Counted from the stretch's first letter, positions 24,869 to 34,182 are shown. The stretch is DNA of 64,000 nt from Burkholderiales bacterium (GCA_011391155.1 JAABRA010000110.1:1-64000); one strand, 5' to 3'. Notes: generated from the sequence alone by a model not told the origin. Numbers and translations: made by a program.

Positions 24869-26233
24869 ATGCCAGGACGCCTTGAGTTTGCCATGCATTT
24901 CACGCGCCCAACGGCCCACAGGGTGCCAGACGGCAGCCCGATGCGGCTGCTCGTCATGGGTGACTTCAGCGCCAGTTCGGCCACGCCACGCCCGCCGATG
25001 GCAAGCCGACCCACGCACCGCGTGGACGCCGACAACTTCGATCAGTTAATGACGCGGCTCAGCCCAAGGCTAATCCTGGCGGCAGGTGAGCTTGAATTCA
25101 CGGAACTGGATGAGTTCCACCCCGACTCACTGTATATGAGGCTGGATGTTTTCCAGGCCTTGCGTCAGGCGCACGGAAACCCGGCCGCCGGCCATGACGA
25201 TCTGCTGGGCGGTCTGCTCGGCAAGCCAGCTGGCGCTGGACACGAAGCATCCCTGCAGCCCACCAAGGCTGCTTTGACCGGGATTGACGCGCTCATCCAC
25301 AACATTGCGGCGACCAGCGTCGTTCAGGACCGCTCAGCCCAAACGGCAAGTTATCTGGCCGCCGTCGATGCCGCGATTGCCGAGCAAATGCGGAAAATCC
25401 TGCACGATCCGGCTCTGCAGGCACTTGAATCCGCATGGCGGGGCGTGCAGTGGCTGATTTCGAATCTGGAGCTTGATGATGACCTGCAATTGCACCTGCT
25501 CGACGTGTCGCGCGATGAATTGCTGGCGGACGTCATCGCGGCGCAGGGACAACTGACCCAGACCGGACTGCATCACGCACTTGCCGACCGCTGGCGCAAC
25601 CTGCCTGACGGTGAGAGCTGGTCGCTGCTATGTGGCCTGTACACCTTCGGCGCGTCTGACACGGATATTGGCCTGCTGGCGGCGTTGGGCCTGATCGCTG
25701 CACAGGCGGGTGGGCCATTCATCGCCACCGCAGACCCCACCCTCGCGAGCGGCGATGCCACGGCGCTGGCCGGATGGAATGCGCTGCGTGGAAGCGAGGC
25801 AGCGCCCTGGATTGGTCTTGCCACGCCGCGGATCCTGCTGCGCCTGCCCTACGGCCGGAAGATCGACCCCATCGTCAGCTTCGGATTCGAGGAGTTTGGA
25901 CCCGGCGAGCCGGCGCACGAGGAATTGCTCTGGGGCCATGCGTCCCTGGCTGCCGCGCTACTGATCGGCAGGGCTTTCACCGCACGCGGCTGGACGATGG
26001 AACCCGGTGACGAGCGCGAGATCGGGGATCTGCCAGCCTACACCTTCGAAAAACACGGCGAGCGTGAAATGCAGGCCTGTGCCGAGCTTTACCTGGGCGA
26101 GGCCCGCGCGACCGAGATGCTCGCAAACGGGCTCATCCCGCTGCTCAGCCACCGCAAACGCAACGCTGTGTCCGTGATGCAGTTTCAGTCGGTGGCCGCA
26201 CCCCCGCAGGCGCTGTCCGGACCTTGGCGCTGA
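24869..26233 (+). CDS. Divergent TssB-TssC fusion: truncated sheath-like paralogue
   Basis: This 454-residue protein joins both sheath halves. Residues 20-105 match TssB (LLVMGDFSASS, RVDADNFDQLMTRLSPRL, ELEFTELDEFHPDSL). Residues 155-440 match TssC (ALESAWRGVQWLISNLELDD, GLATPRILLRLPYG, HASLAAALLIGRAFTARGW, LIPLLSHRKRNAV). It ends where canonical TssC has roughly 130 further residues, so the C-terminal region that forms the inter-subunit handshake in known sheaths is missing. Start was set by GGAG 6 nt upstream of the ATG. It is the only plus-strand gene inside the locus, and a full tssB/tssC pair is also present. It may be an assembly regulator, capping subunit or decoy; ImpD/TssC40-type paralogues elsewhere may be relatives. 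Confidence 0.85.
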   Translation: MPGRLEFAMHFTRPTAHRVPDGSPMRLLVMGDFSASSATPRPPMASRPTHRVDADNFDQLMTRLSPRLILAAGELEFTELDEFHPDSLYMRLDVFQALRQAHGNPAAGHDDLLGGLLGKPAGAGHEASLQPTKAALTGIDALIHNIAATSVVQDRSAQTASYLAAVDAAIAEQMRKILHDPALQALESAWRGVQWLISNLELDDDLQLHLLDVSRDELLADVIAAQGQLTQTGLHHALADRWRNLPDGESWSLLCGLYTFGASDTDIGLLAALGLIAAQAGGPFIATADPTLASGDATALAGWNALRGSEAAPWIGLATPRILLRLPYGRKIDPIVSFGFEEFGPGEPAHEELLWGHASLAAALLIGRAFTARGWTMEPGDEREIGDLPAYTFEKHGEREMQACAELYLGEARATEMLANGLIPLLSHRKRNAVSVMQFQSVAAPPQALSGPWR

Positions 26234-26364
26234 AGTTCGGTGCCAAGGCGAAGCCGGAAGTTCGCCCGATTCAGGAAGAGGCCAACTCGGGCTTCACGGA
26301 AGACCGACGTTTGACGACAAGACATTCCGCTACAAAATGGCGGGTGAATGCGCCGTGACGGGGT

Positions 26365-29100
26365 CTACCCAAAAACGTAATCGAACTTGCCGTCCGCGAC
26401 GGACACCGACACCTGACTGATGGGCGTCCCATCCATCATCCGAGTCAGAAATTCACGGCTGATATCCGGTAGCATGGTGTTCGTCAAAATCGCGTCGATC
26501 ATCCGGCCGCCGGACTCACTCTCGGTACAGCGCGAAACCACGAGCTTGACCACTTCGTCGCTATAGGTGAATGGGATCTTGTAGCGCGCCTCCACCCGTT
26601 TCTTGATGCGGTTGAGCTGCAGCACAACGATCTTCGCCAGCATTTCATCAGACAAGGGGTAGTACGGAATCACGACGAGCCGCCCCAGCAATGCTGGCGG
26701 GAATATCTTCAGCAAGGGCTCGCGCAGCGCCTTGGCCATGCCCTCCGGGTCAGGCATCAGTTCCGGGTCCTTGCACATGCTGGCGATCAGTTCAGTGCCG
26801 GCATTGGTCGTCAGCAGGATCAGGGTGTTCTTGAAGTCGATGAACCGGCCTTCGCCGTCTTCCATGAAGCCTTTGTCAAAGACCTGGAAAAACATCTCAT
26901 GCACGTCGGGGTGGGCCTTTTCCACCTCGTCGAGCAGCACTACGCTGTAAGGCTTGCGGCGCACCGCCTCGGTGAGCACGCCACCTTCGCCGTAACCCAC
27001 GTAGCCGGGCGGCGCACCTTTAAGCGTTGAAACGGTATGGGCTTCCTGGTACTCGCTCATGTTGATGGTGATGAGGTTCTGCTCACCACCGTATAGCGCT
27101 TCCGCAAGTGCCAGCGCCGTTTCGGTCTTTCCCACGCCCGAGGTACCGGCCAGCATAAAGACGCCAATCGGCTTGCTCGGGTTGTCCAGCCCGGCGCGAC
27201 TGGTCTGGATTCGCTTGGCGATCATTGCCATCGCATGGTCCTGCCCGATCACACGCTGCGCCAGGGCATCAGCAACTTTCAGAATGGTCTCGATCTCGTT
27301 GCGCGCCATGCGGCCGACGGGAATGCCGGTCCAGTCGCCCACCACGGCGGCAACAGCCTGGTAGTCAACGGTGGGCAGGATCAGCGGGGTTTCGCCCTGC
27401 AACGCCGTGAGCTTGTCCTGAACGACTTTCAACTGGGCTAGCTGTTCCAGGCGCTCGGTCTCGCGGTCGGCAACGGTACGCCCCTCAGTTGCCGCAGCCT
27501 CCGCGGCAGCGACTTCAAGGTTGCTGCCCGTGCCTTCCACCGGGCGAATGCCGTCGCGGAGCTTGGCGCGAAGGGTCAGCAACTCGTCCACTAGCGCCTT
27601 CTCTTCGGCCCAACGCGTATCCAGCGCAGCCAGGCGAGTGCGTTCGCTGGCAAGCGACTCCGTGGCCTCGGCCTCGCGCTTGCCAATATCGATACCGATG
27701 GCTTTTTCGCGGCCGATGATGCTGAGCTCGGTTTCCAGCGCCTCGATGCGCTTGCGGCAGTCGTCCACCTCGGCCGGGGTGGCATGCAAGCTCACGGCCA
27801 CGCGGGCGCACGCGGTGTCGAGCAGGCTCACGCTCTTGTCGGGCAGCTGCCGCGCGGGGATGTAGCGGTGGCTGAGCTTGACGGCTGCCTCCAGCGCTTC
27901 GTCCAGGATCTGGACCTTGTGGTGCTTCTCCATGGTGCTCGCCACGCCACGCATCATGAGGATGGCCTTGGCTTCATCGGGCTCGTCAACCTGAATGGTC
28001 TGGAAACGGCGCGTCAGGGCCGGATCTTTCTCGATGTGCTTCTTGTACTCGGCAAAGGTGGTGGCGCCGATGGTGCGCAGTGTGCCGCGGGCCAGCGCTG
28101 GCTTGAGCAGGTTGGCCGCATCACCGGTGCCGGCTGCGCCACCCGCGCCGACCAGGGTATGGGTTTCGTCGATAAACAGGATGATGGGCTTGACGCTGGC
28201 CTGCACTTCGTCGATGACCGAGCGCAGGCGCTGCTCAAACTCGCCCTTCATGCTGGCGCCGGCCTGCAACAGGCCGACGTCGAGCGAGCGCAGTTCAACG
28301 TCCTTCAGGCTGGGCGGCACATCGCCACGGGCGATGCGCTGGGCGAACCCTTCCACCACGGCGGTCTTGCCCACACCGGCCTCGCCGACGAGGATGGGGT
28401 TGTTCTGGCGGCGCCGCATCAGGATGTCGACCACCTGGCGGATCTCGTCGTCGCGCCCGACGATCGGGTCCATCTTGCCACTGCGTGCCTGCTCGGTGAG
28501 GTCGACCGTGAATTTCTTCAACGCCTCCTGCTTGCCCATCGCAGCCGGGGCAATGGCGCCGCTGGCTTCCCCAGGGGCCGCTCCGCCACCGACCGACGAT
28601 CCGTCGCTGGCGCCTTGACCATCTTCCGGCGAGCCCGCCACGATTTTTTCCAGCGAATCGCTCAGGTCATCCGGCTTGACCTTTTCGAACTGCCGTGAAA
28701 TGGCGAACAAGGCATTGCGCAGGAAACTGGTCTTGAGCATTCCCAGCAACACATAGCCGGAACGCACAGCGCTGTCACCGAACATCAGGGAGCCATAGAC
28801 CCAGCCCCGTTCCACGGCGTTGGTGATGTTGTCCGAAATGTCGGAAATGGATGTGGCGCCGCGCGGCAGGCGGTCCAGTGCAGCGGTGATGTCCTTGGCC
28901 AGCGCGGAGCCGTCCAGGTTGTAGTGCTTGATGATGCGGTGCCAGTCGGAGTCCTGCGCCTGGATGATCTGCGCCACCCAGTGTTCAAGCTCCACATAGG
29001 GGTTGCCCCGCAATTTGCAGAACACCGTGGCCCCTTCGACGGCTTTGTAGGCCAGGCTGTTGAGCTTGCCAAAAACGGTAACGCGGTTGATTTCAGCCAT
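26365..29100 (-). CDS. tssH: T6SS sheath-recycling AAA+ ATPase TssH (ClpV)
   Basis: This 911-residue ClpV has an N-terminal sheath-binding domain (about 1-165), first AAA+ module with Walker A GEAGVGKTAVVEGF and Walker B ILFIDETHTLVGAGG, a ClpB-like coiled-coil middle domain, second AAA+ module with GTSGVGKTETALALAEAL and VVLLDEVEKAHPDV, and a C-terminal D2 small domain. It unfolds contracted TssBC sheaths and recycles subunits in the cytoplasm. The ATG start is 26 bp after tssG. It is the last gene of the tssA-to-tssH run and converges on the TssBC paralogue across a 131-bp gap. Confidence 0.96.
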   Translation of the reverse strand: MAEINRVTVFGKLNSLAYKAVEGATVFCKLRGNPYVELEHWVAQIIQAQDSDWHRIIKHYNLDGSALAKDITAALDRLPRGATSISDISDNITNAVERGWVYGSLMFGDSAVRSGYVLLGMLKTSFLRNALFAISRQFEKVKPDDLSDSLEKIVAGSPEDGQGASDGSSVGGGAAPGEASGAIAPAAMGKQEALKKFTVDLTEQARSGKMDPIVGRDDEIRQVVDILMRRRQNNPILVGEAGVGKTAVVEGFAQRIARGDVPPSLKDVELRSLDVGLLQAGASMKGEFEQRLRSVIDEVQASVKPIILFIDETHTLVGAGGAAGTGDAANLLKPALARGTLRTIGATTFAEYKKHIEKDPALTRRFQTIQVDEPDEAKAILMMRGVASTMEKHHKVQILDEALEAAVKLSHRYIPARQLPDKSVSLLDTACARVAVSLHATPAEVDDCRKRIEALETELSIIGREKAIGIDIGKREAEATESLASERTRLAALDTRWAEEKALVDELLTLRAKLRDGIRPVEGTGSNLEVAAAEAAATEGRTVADRETERLEQLAQLKVVQDKLTALQGETPLILPTVDYQAVAAVVGDWTGIPVGRMARNEIETILKVADALAQRVIGQDHAMAMIAKRIQTSRAGLDNPSKPIGVFMLAGTSGVGKTETALALAEALYGGEQNLITINMSEYQEAHTVSTLKGAPPGYVGYGEGGVLTEAVRRKPYSVVLLDEVEKAHPDVHEMFFQVFDKGFMEDGEGRFIDFKNTLILLTTNAGTELIASMCKDPELMPDPEGMAKALREPLLKIFPPALLGRLVVIPYYPLSDEMLAKIVVLQLNRIKKRVEARYKIPFTYSDEVVKLVVSRCTESESGGRMIDAILTNTMLPDISREFLTRMMDGTPISQVSVSVADGKFDYVFG

Positions 29101-29126
29101 GATGGTCCTTTCGGGGGGCTGGGTGG

Positions 29127-30185
29127 TTAGATTTCTTGCCGGGCTCGTCTAGAGCCGGCGCTGGGCAAAAGAGTCAGTTCTGCGGTGTGCTGGCGGTTCT
29201 TCATGCCGAGCCAGGAGGTCCAGCCCAGCCGGCTGTGGAGGCCCAACCGGCACGGCCTGACCTGGTCGTGCTTGAGCCCCAGCTTCAGGTCCCAGGAAAG
29301 CTCCAGCCCGATGTATTGCTCAACCAGCGCAATAACGGCTGGCAGCGCCTTGCCCTGCGGAAGCAGGCTCACAAAGACATCATGATCCAACGGCCCGATG
29401 TGGATGCGGAAGTTGTGTTGGCGATCCCACACCATCTTGCCCAGCACGGCGCCTCCGCCAAGGTTGACACCCGGCCTTTTTCGACGGGCATTGGCTCCCG
29501 AGATGCGAGTGCGCTCGCTCTGCGGCAGCTCGAGCCAGGAGCCTACGAACTGCTCGACTTTGGCCGATCGCTCCAGATAGCCAGACAACACGGCCGCCAG
29601 GCCATCCGCGTTGCGCACTTGAGAGGAATAGATCCCTGAAAAAAAGAGCTTGGCGTGGTCAGGGGCTGCGTCACGCCCCAACAGTTCCGGCGTGCCAAGC
29701 CCGATCAAAGACCCGACGTAAGCGGCGAAACGGTCATCAGCCGGCCGGTCAAGCCCCACCGTCGGTTGTGCCTGGGCCCATGCCCGATAAAACAGCAACA
29801 GAAGCCGATGGTGGAACATGTCGGCAAAGCGGGCAAGAGTCGCATCGCCGTGATGCATCAAGCGCTCCCGCGCGTACTCCGTCAAGTGGTACGGCAGGGG
29901 GCCATTCGGTCCAAACAGGCCGAAGAAGCGGACCTCGATGCGGGGTTTGCTTTTGGCCGTGGCGGGGGCGACCGCATGCAGGGCACTGGGAGCGAATGAC
30001 AGATCCGCCGACTGGCCCAGGCGCACAGGTTCGTCAGCCGGTTTGCGCGCAGTGCCAAAACGCGGTTTGTCAAGATGCCTGCTTTCGATCCAGCGCAGGG
30101 CATGAAAGAAGTCGTAGCGCCAAGGTTCGGCGGCAATCCGGGCCAACGGATCCTGGCGTGCTACAGAATCGGACGTGTCCCGCAT
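29127..30185 (-). CDS. tssG: T6SS baseplate protein TssG
   Basis: This 352-residue TssG shows the conserved N-terminal part (PWRYDFFHALRWIESRH, KPRFGTARKPADEPVRLGQS) and FFGLFGPNGPLPYHLTEYAR, followed by a C-terminal domain with RLGWTSWLG near the end. TssG and TssF form the baseplate wedge. The start is fixed by a strong GGGAGG 5 nt before an ATG that lies inside the 3' end of tssF, giving a 25-bp overlap. A more upstream in-frame start would add 35 residues of non-homologous sequence. Confidence 0.93.
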   Translation of the reverse strand: MRDTSDSVARQDPLARIAAEPWRYDFFHALRWIESRHLDKPRFGTARKPADEPVRLGQSADLSFAPSALHAVAPATAKSKPRIEVRFFGLFGPNGPLPYHLTEYARERLMHHGDATLARFADMFHHRLLLLFYRAWAQAQPTVGLDRPADDRFAAYVGSLIGLGTPELLGRDAAPDHAKLFFSGIYSSQVRNADGLAAVLSGYLERSAKVEQFVGSWLELPQSERTRISGANARRKRPGVNLGGGAVLGKMVWDRQHNFRIHIGPLDHDVFVSLLPQGKALPAVIALVEQYIGLELSWDLKLGLKHDQVRPCRLGLHSRLGWTSWLGMKNRQHTAELTLLPSAGSRRARQEI

Positions 30186-32035
30186 CGGGGCCTCCCGATC
30201 ATGATGTCGCCACGCGTCACGGAACGGACCCGGCTCTGGGTGAAGCCGTTGATCGATACATGCCGCGCAAAGAAACGCTCCATCACGCACCCAAAAAGGA
30301 AGGCGCTTGCACCCTGAAACGCCATCTCGTCGACGAGCAGCTCAAATTCGACGCCGCGTCCAAATGCGATGGGCCCCGCCATGGGAAGACGCCGCACGAC
30401 TTGCCGCTTGACGATGGACCGAACTCCCTCGATCTGCCGCTGTTGCGCCGCGTCACCATCATAGGCATAGAGTCGCAGCAGTTGCCGGAGCGCTGCAGCG
30501 CCGTGCTCGTCATCGGTATCGACCAACGAAAGGTGATTGAGCGTCAGTTGATTGATCAGGCGCCAGGCGACACTGCCCTCGCCCTGGGCCGACAACGGCC
30601 GTGACGGCCCCTTGATGACACGAATCGAGGAAACGGGCGCGGAACTTTGTAGTGTGAGTTCGATGCCGGATGGCCCCGTGGACATCAGCAAGGGCAAGTC
30701 GCGGTTGGAGCACAACGCAGTCACACCCAACTGCTGCAAATCATCCGCATAAGGAACTTCTTGAGGATCCACGAGCGAGAGGAAGACTTCAGTGCCAATA
30801 TAGGATGAGCGCGGACCTTCGCGCCGCTGCGTGCTTGACAGAATCCTTGGCTCGCGCTGTGCGGCGTAGTAAGCATTGTGCCCCGCTTCTTCGGTGTGGA
30901 ACGCCGAGTAGAGTGGCACAAAACGCCGCTCGCTGGACAGTCCCACGCCGTACCCGGTGACCGAGGTAATGCTGTGAATTTCAAAATCCATAGGTCGAAC
31001 CCGATCCGGCACCACATGCAGATCGAGGGTTTCCCGGGCCACGTGTATACGATCACAGCGGTGTTCAAAAAGATTGATTGCCGGAACGCAATTCAAGGCG
31101 AACGAGGCCGAGTCAACCGACTGCAGCAAGCTCGCATCCCCACGCGAAAGCAGAATGACGATTTCAATCTCCTGCCCGCCCAATTGACGCAGAACTTCAC
31201 CCAGCCCACAGACATCCAGAAACAAAAAGCGATGCGGAAACGCGTAGTACTCTTGCAACAGGCGGTAGCCCTGAAACCCGGGCAGCGTGACGGGTAACAA
31301 CGCCTGGTCGTCGTCAAAACCCACTGCCTCGATGGCATCGGCTTCAAGCTCACAGCTTTTTGCCGCCGCGCCCTTTCCGGAAAGGACAAAAATGCCCAGC
31401 GCATTGCCGCAGATCAGCTCGTAGAGACGATAAGCGACCTCCTCCGCTGCCGAGCAATGAAGACGCAAATTGTTCATTCCGATCTGGGTAAAGTCCAGCC
31501 CGGCGGTGGACTTCAGGGTTATGCGGACCCCACCGGCGTACTTCTTCCATTCGGGCTTCTGATTCAGCGGCAGGTTTGAAGCATGGGAAAAATACTTCGC
31601 GTCTGTGATCTCGATGGGCCAAAGGGTCACGTCGTGGGCGGTACGAAACTGGCATTCAGTCGGGCCGCCCCGGGTGGGCGCGCTTCGCATTGCGCTATCA
31701 CGCCGTATGGTCACGCCGGATGCCAGTCCGGCATCGCCTAGCTCGGGATTGATCCTGGCGATCAACATCGACGGAAGAGGCGCCAGCAGATGCGGGTAAA
31801 GAATCTCAACCATGCGCTGGGAAAAGCGCGGGAACTCTGCGGCAATCTTGAGTTGAACGCGCGCGGTCAGGAAGGCAAAGCCTTCCAGGAGGCGCTCCAC
31901 ATAGGGGTCGCTGACTTCGAGGCCGTCCATGCGCAACCGCGCGGCGATCTTGGGGAACTGAACGGCGAACTCCGCTCCCATCTCGCGCAGATGCAATAGT
32001 TCCTCGTTGTAATGGCGAAGTAGTCGAGGATCCAT
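30161..32035 (-). CDS. tssF: T6SS baseplate protein TssF
   Basis: This 624-residue wedge protein begins with the family hallmark MDPRLLRHYNEELLHLREMG and has PYVERLLEGFAFLTARVQLK soon after, then the typical ERRFVPLYSAFH and YAAQREPRILS in the middle. It is the major baseplate wedge subunit, pairing two copies with TssG. Start is ATG, 30 bp after tssE. Its 3' end overlaps tssG by 25 bp, which should keep production of the two partners coupled. The length is normal. Confidence 0.95.
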   Translation of the reverse strand: MDPRLLRHYNEELLHLREMGAEFAVQFPKIAARLRMDGLEVSDPYVERLLEGFAFLTARVQLKIAAEFPRFSQRMVEILYPHLLAPLPSMLIARINPELGDAGLASGVTIRRDSAMRSAPTRGGPTECQFRTAHDVTLWPIEITDAKYFSHASNLPLNQKPEWKKYAGGVRITLKSTAGLDFTQIGMNNLRLHCSAAEEVAYRLYELICGNALGIFVLSGKGAAAKSCELEADAIEAVGFDDDQALLPVTLPGFQGYRLLQEYYAFPHRFLFLDVCGLGEVLRQLGGQEIEIVILLSRGDASLLQSVDSASFALNCVPAINLFEHRCDRIHVARETLDLHVVPDRVRPMDFEIHSITSVTGYGVGLSSERRFVPLYSAFHTEEAGHNAYYAAQREPRILSSTQRREGPRSSYIGTEVFLSLVDPQEVPYADDLQQLGVTALCSNRDLPLLMSTGPSGIELTLQSSAPVSSIRVIKGPSRPLSAQGEGSVAWRLINQLTLNHLSLVDTDDEHGAAALRQLLRLYAYDGDAAQQRQIEGVRSIVKRQVVRRLPMAGPIAFGRGVEFELLVDEMAFQGASAFLFGCVMERFFARHVSINGFTQSRVRSVTRGDIMIGRPRCGTRPIL

Positions 32036-32065
32036 CTGGTACAGCGTCAGGTTGCAGGCGAGCGT

Positions 32066-32572
32066 CTAGCGGGTTAGATCCTTGACATCAACGCGTCCGG
32101 TCTCAAGATCAATGTCGGTATGAAGCAGCAACTCGAGCGGAACTGGCTGGGCCCACAGCTGGCCACTGATGCGAAAGCTGATCTGGTTGTGATGGTCAAG
32201 TTCTTCCTCGGAAACCAGCGCCTCAACTCTAAGCGTGTCTGCAATGATGCGGGGCTCGTGATCAACAATCGCCGCCTTTACCTTATCCTCCATGTCCCCC
32301 GGATTGACCGATGAGGCCGTCTGTCCTGACAAAGCCGGAAGGCCATAGTTCAAGACCGATCGCCTCGCTTCGGGAAACTGTTCGAAGGCCTCCTGGTCGG
32401 ATAAAAAAGTCGTGTTGAACAACCAGCTCAGGTCACGCAGGACGGCCTCGCGCATTCGGGGCCCACTGATAATCCGCATCTCAGAGGCCTCGAGTGGATT
32501 CGTGGGATCATCATCTGTCAGTCGGTCCAGTAACGCCGGCTGCAGTCGGTCCTGCGGCCTGGCTTTATTCAT
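32066..32572 (-). CDS. tssE: T6SS baseplate protein TssE (gp25-like)
   Basis: This 168-residue gp25/lysozyme-like baseplate protein initiates sheath polymerisation. It shows LQPALLDRLTDDDP, REAVLRDLSWLFNTT, EARRSVLNYGLPALSG and IEDTL-type spacing near IADTLRVEAL, followed by FRISGQLWAQPVPLELLLHT. The handshake residues of the gp25 core are in the C-terminal half. Start is ATG and it lies 27 bp downstream of tagJ. Nothing is unusual. Confidence 0.93.
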   Translation of the reverse strand: MNKARPQDRLQPALLDRLTDDDPTNPLEASEMRIISGPRMREAVLRDLSWLFNTTFLSDQEAFEQFPEARRSVLNYGLPALSGQTASSVNPGDMEDKVKAAIVDHEPRIIADTLRVEALVSEEELDHHNQISFRISGQLWAQPVPLELLLHTDIDLETGRVDVKDLTR

Positions 32573-32599
32573 GTCCCAGACATTTCATGAATGAATGAA

Positions 32600-33412
32600 T
32601 CACTCTGCGGCGTCCATGGGGCCGAAAGAAATGGATCGGACGTCCATCAATCCAAAATCCCCGATATCCGTCGTGATCACTCGTTGACCACAACCGGCGA
32701 AAAAGCCGGGTTGCATTTCTTTCCACTCGGTCTTGCGTGCGAGCGCAAGCGAAGATTGGCTTAGATCGGTTCCTGCGTAGCGCGTGGGAATCAGGGCGAC
32801 CGACTCGCCACCATTGGAAAACTGAAATTGCGCGGCCGTCCATACGCTATCGCGTAAATCGATGGGCGGTTCAATAGTGATTTTGGCCAGATGAACCAGC
32901 GGTACCCAGTAATAGCGCCCATTGATGACGGCCTCCAGCACAGGTCCCAGGCGCATATCGGCATCTGCCATCCAGGCAAAGGACTTTCCGTCGATGGTGC
33001 CGCTGGACGAGGGGGCCTGTTCGAACGCCTGTTCGCGCAATTTTTGAGCATCCCCCGTTGCGCCTTGACCCTCCCGCAGCAACGCCTCAATCAGCAAGGC
33101 TACCCACGCTTCGGGCTCACCAAAAAGCAGCGGTACCCGCTTGCCCAGAAAGACCTCTTCACGCAATCGCTCGCACTGGATACCTTCACGGTAGGTCTGA
33201 ACCATAGCCAGCGTGGACGCATCAAGTTCACCCGCAACATTTAGCTGGTTAAGGGCACGCTCCCACTGCCCCAGCACGCACAACAACTGGAACAGGAAAA
33301 CGCGCAACTTCGCATCGGCAGGAGCCGATCTGATCTGCTCCTGCAACAACTTCAAGGCGCCTTGGGTATCACCAGCACGCAAAGCCTGCTCGGCCAGAGA
33401 AGGGGATGGCAT
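32600..33412 (-). CDS. tagJ: T6SS accessory protein TagJ (ImpE family)
   Basis: This 270-residue ImpE/TagJ-family protein has an N-terminal TPR-like helical part (LAEQALRAGDTQGALKLLQE, FLFQLLCVLGQWERALNQLN) and a C-terminal globular domain (GRYYWVPLVHLAKITIEPP, RDSVWTAAQFQFSNGGESVA, LIPTRY). TagJ proteins bind the TssB sheath N-terminus in Pseudomonas and occur only in some T6SS lineages. The ATG was chosen with GGGAG upstream; an earlier in-frame codon would add nine residues. It lies 255 bp downstream of hcp and 27 bp before tssE. Confidence 0.9.
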   Translation of the reverse strand: MPSPSLAEQALRAGDTQGALKLLQEQIRSAPADAKLRVFLFQLLCVLGQWERALNQLNVAGELDASTLAMVQTYREGIQCERLREEVFLGKRVPLLFGEPEAWVALLIEALLREGQGATGDAQKLREQAFEQAPSSSGTIDGKSFAWMADADMRLGPVLEAVINGRYYWVPLVHLAKITIEPPIDLRDSVWTAAQFQFSNGGESVALIPTRYAGTDLSQSSLALARKTEWKEMQPGFFAGCGQRVITTDIGDFGLMDVRSISFGPMDAAE

Positions 33413-33667
33413 ATCGCAAGTCTCCCGCGCTGAGCGCACGTCAATGTCAAAAAAGCCCTAATCACAGTCACCCATCCAATCCGGTTCGCCGCCCGGTTAT
33501 GGAAGAGCTTTGTCTCCACCGCCAACGGATTCATTCACCGACCGGAGAGAGACCGCCAATGCGCAACCAACGCCAGGCGAAACTACCCATTGCGCAAAGG
33601 TCCGGCGCGATACCGTCGACTGGAACGGCAACCGCGCTGGACCGATACCGCATGAAGACCGCCGGGA

Positions 33668-34150
33668 TCAGATCTTCTGGTTTCGGGCGATATCCCACCC
33701 AGTGTCGATGGTTCCGCCATCGGCGGAACCATCTTTCTTCTGGGGCTGATAGTAGACAATGACTTTTGAGAAGTTCAGGCTGACTTGCTCCACGGGGCGC
33801 TCTTCGGAGCCACCAATTTGATAACTGCTGACCAGAATATCTCTCATCTCAATCTTGAGGTACTCAAGCGGCTTGTCACCACCCGCCTTGCGTGCATACA
33901 AGAAACCTTCCTTGATGTGGGTCCCGGAAGCACAGCGACCGATCAACAAACTTGTTGCCCTGTCGACGTGTTTTGTAAAAGAGATATCCTGAACGTTGAC
34001 TTTGCCAGTCCCTGAGCCACCGCCAACGTGCCCGCTACCCGTATTGCTCATCCCCCAACTCCAGGACAGGATATCGATTTCATCCTTGTGCTTGCCATCC
34101 TGGGCTTCCCCCTTGATACCGTCCAACTTCAAGAACATGTCAACTGCCAT
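33668..34150 (-). CDS. hcp: T6SS tube protein Hcp (TssD)
   Basis: This 160-residue Hcp forms the secreted inner tube as stacked hexamers. It shows MFLKLDGIKGEAQD, EIDILSWSWGMSN, VQDISFTKHVDRAT, EYLKIEMRDILVSSYQIGG and KVIVYYQPQKKDG. AGGAG sits 8 nt before the ATG, a strong ribosome site fitting its high demand. The mRNA has a small hairpin in the leader and a perfect 12-bp stem near the stop codon. The sequence is standard, with no C-terminal effector extension. Confidence 0.96.
   Translation of the reverse strand: MAVDMFLKLDGIKGEAQDGKHKDEIDILSWSWGMSNTGSGHVGGGSGTGKVNVQDISFTKHVDRATSLLIGRCASGTHIKEGFLYARKAGGDKPLEYLKIEMRDILVSSYQIGGSEERPVEQVSLNFSKVIVYYQPQKKDGSADGGTIDTGWDIARNQKI
33707..33733 (-). 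other. Perfect 12-bp hairpin inside the 3' end of hcp
   Basis: GATGGTTCCGCC and GGCGGAACCATC are exact inverse complements separated by 3 nt, within the codons for the DGSADGGTIDTG region of Hcp. No T-run follows on the coding strand, so it is not an intrinsic terminator. It may stabilise or punctuate the abundant hcp mRNA. Confidence 0.7.
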
Positions 34151-34167
34151 TTTCGCGCTCCTTTGGT

Positions 34168-34182
34168 GCTCTCAGTGAGAGC
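34168..34182 (-). other. Leader hairpin upstream of hcp
   Basis: GCTCTC and GAGAGC pair around a 3-nt loop in the 97-bp tssC-hcp gap, just upstream of the hcp ribosome binding site (AGGAG). It could mark a processing site or shield the 5' end of an hcp-only transcript. Confidence 0.5.

Noticed and set aside
24583-24885. A 100-codon open frame in the divergent region before the TssBC paralogue
   Set aside because: No similarity, a start in the dispersed repeat and overlap with the start of the real gene; probably non-coding.
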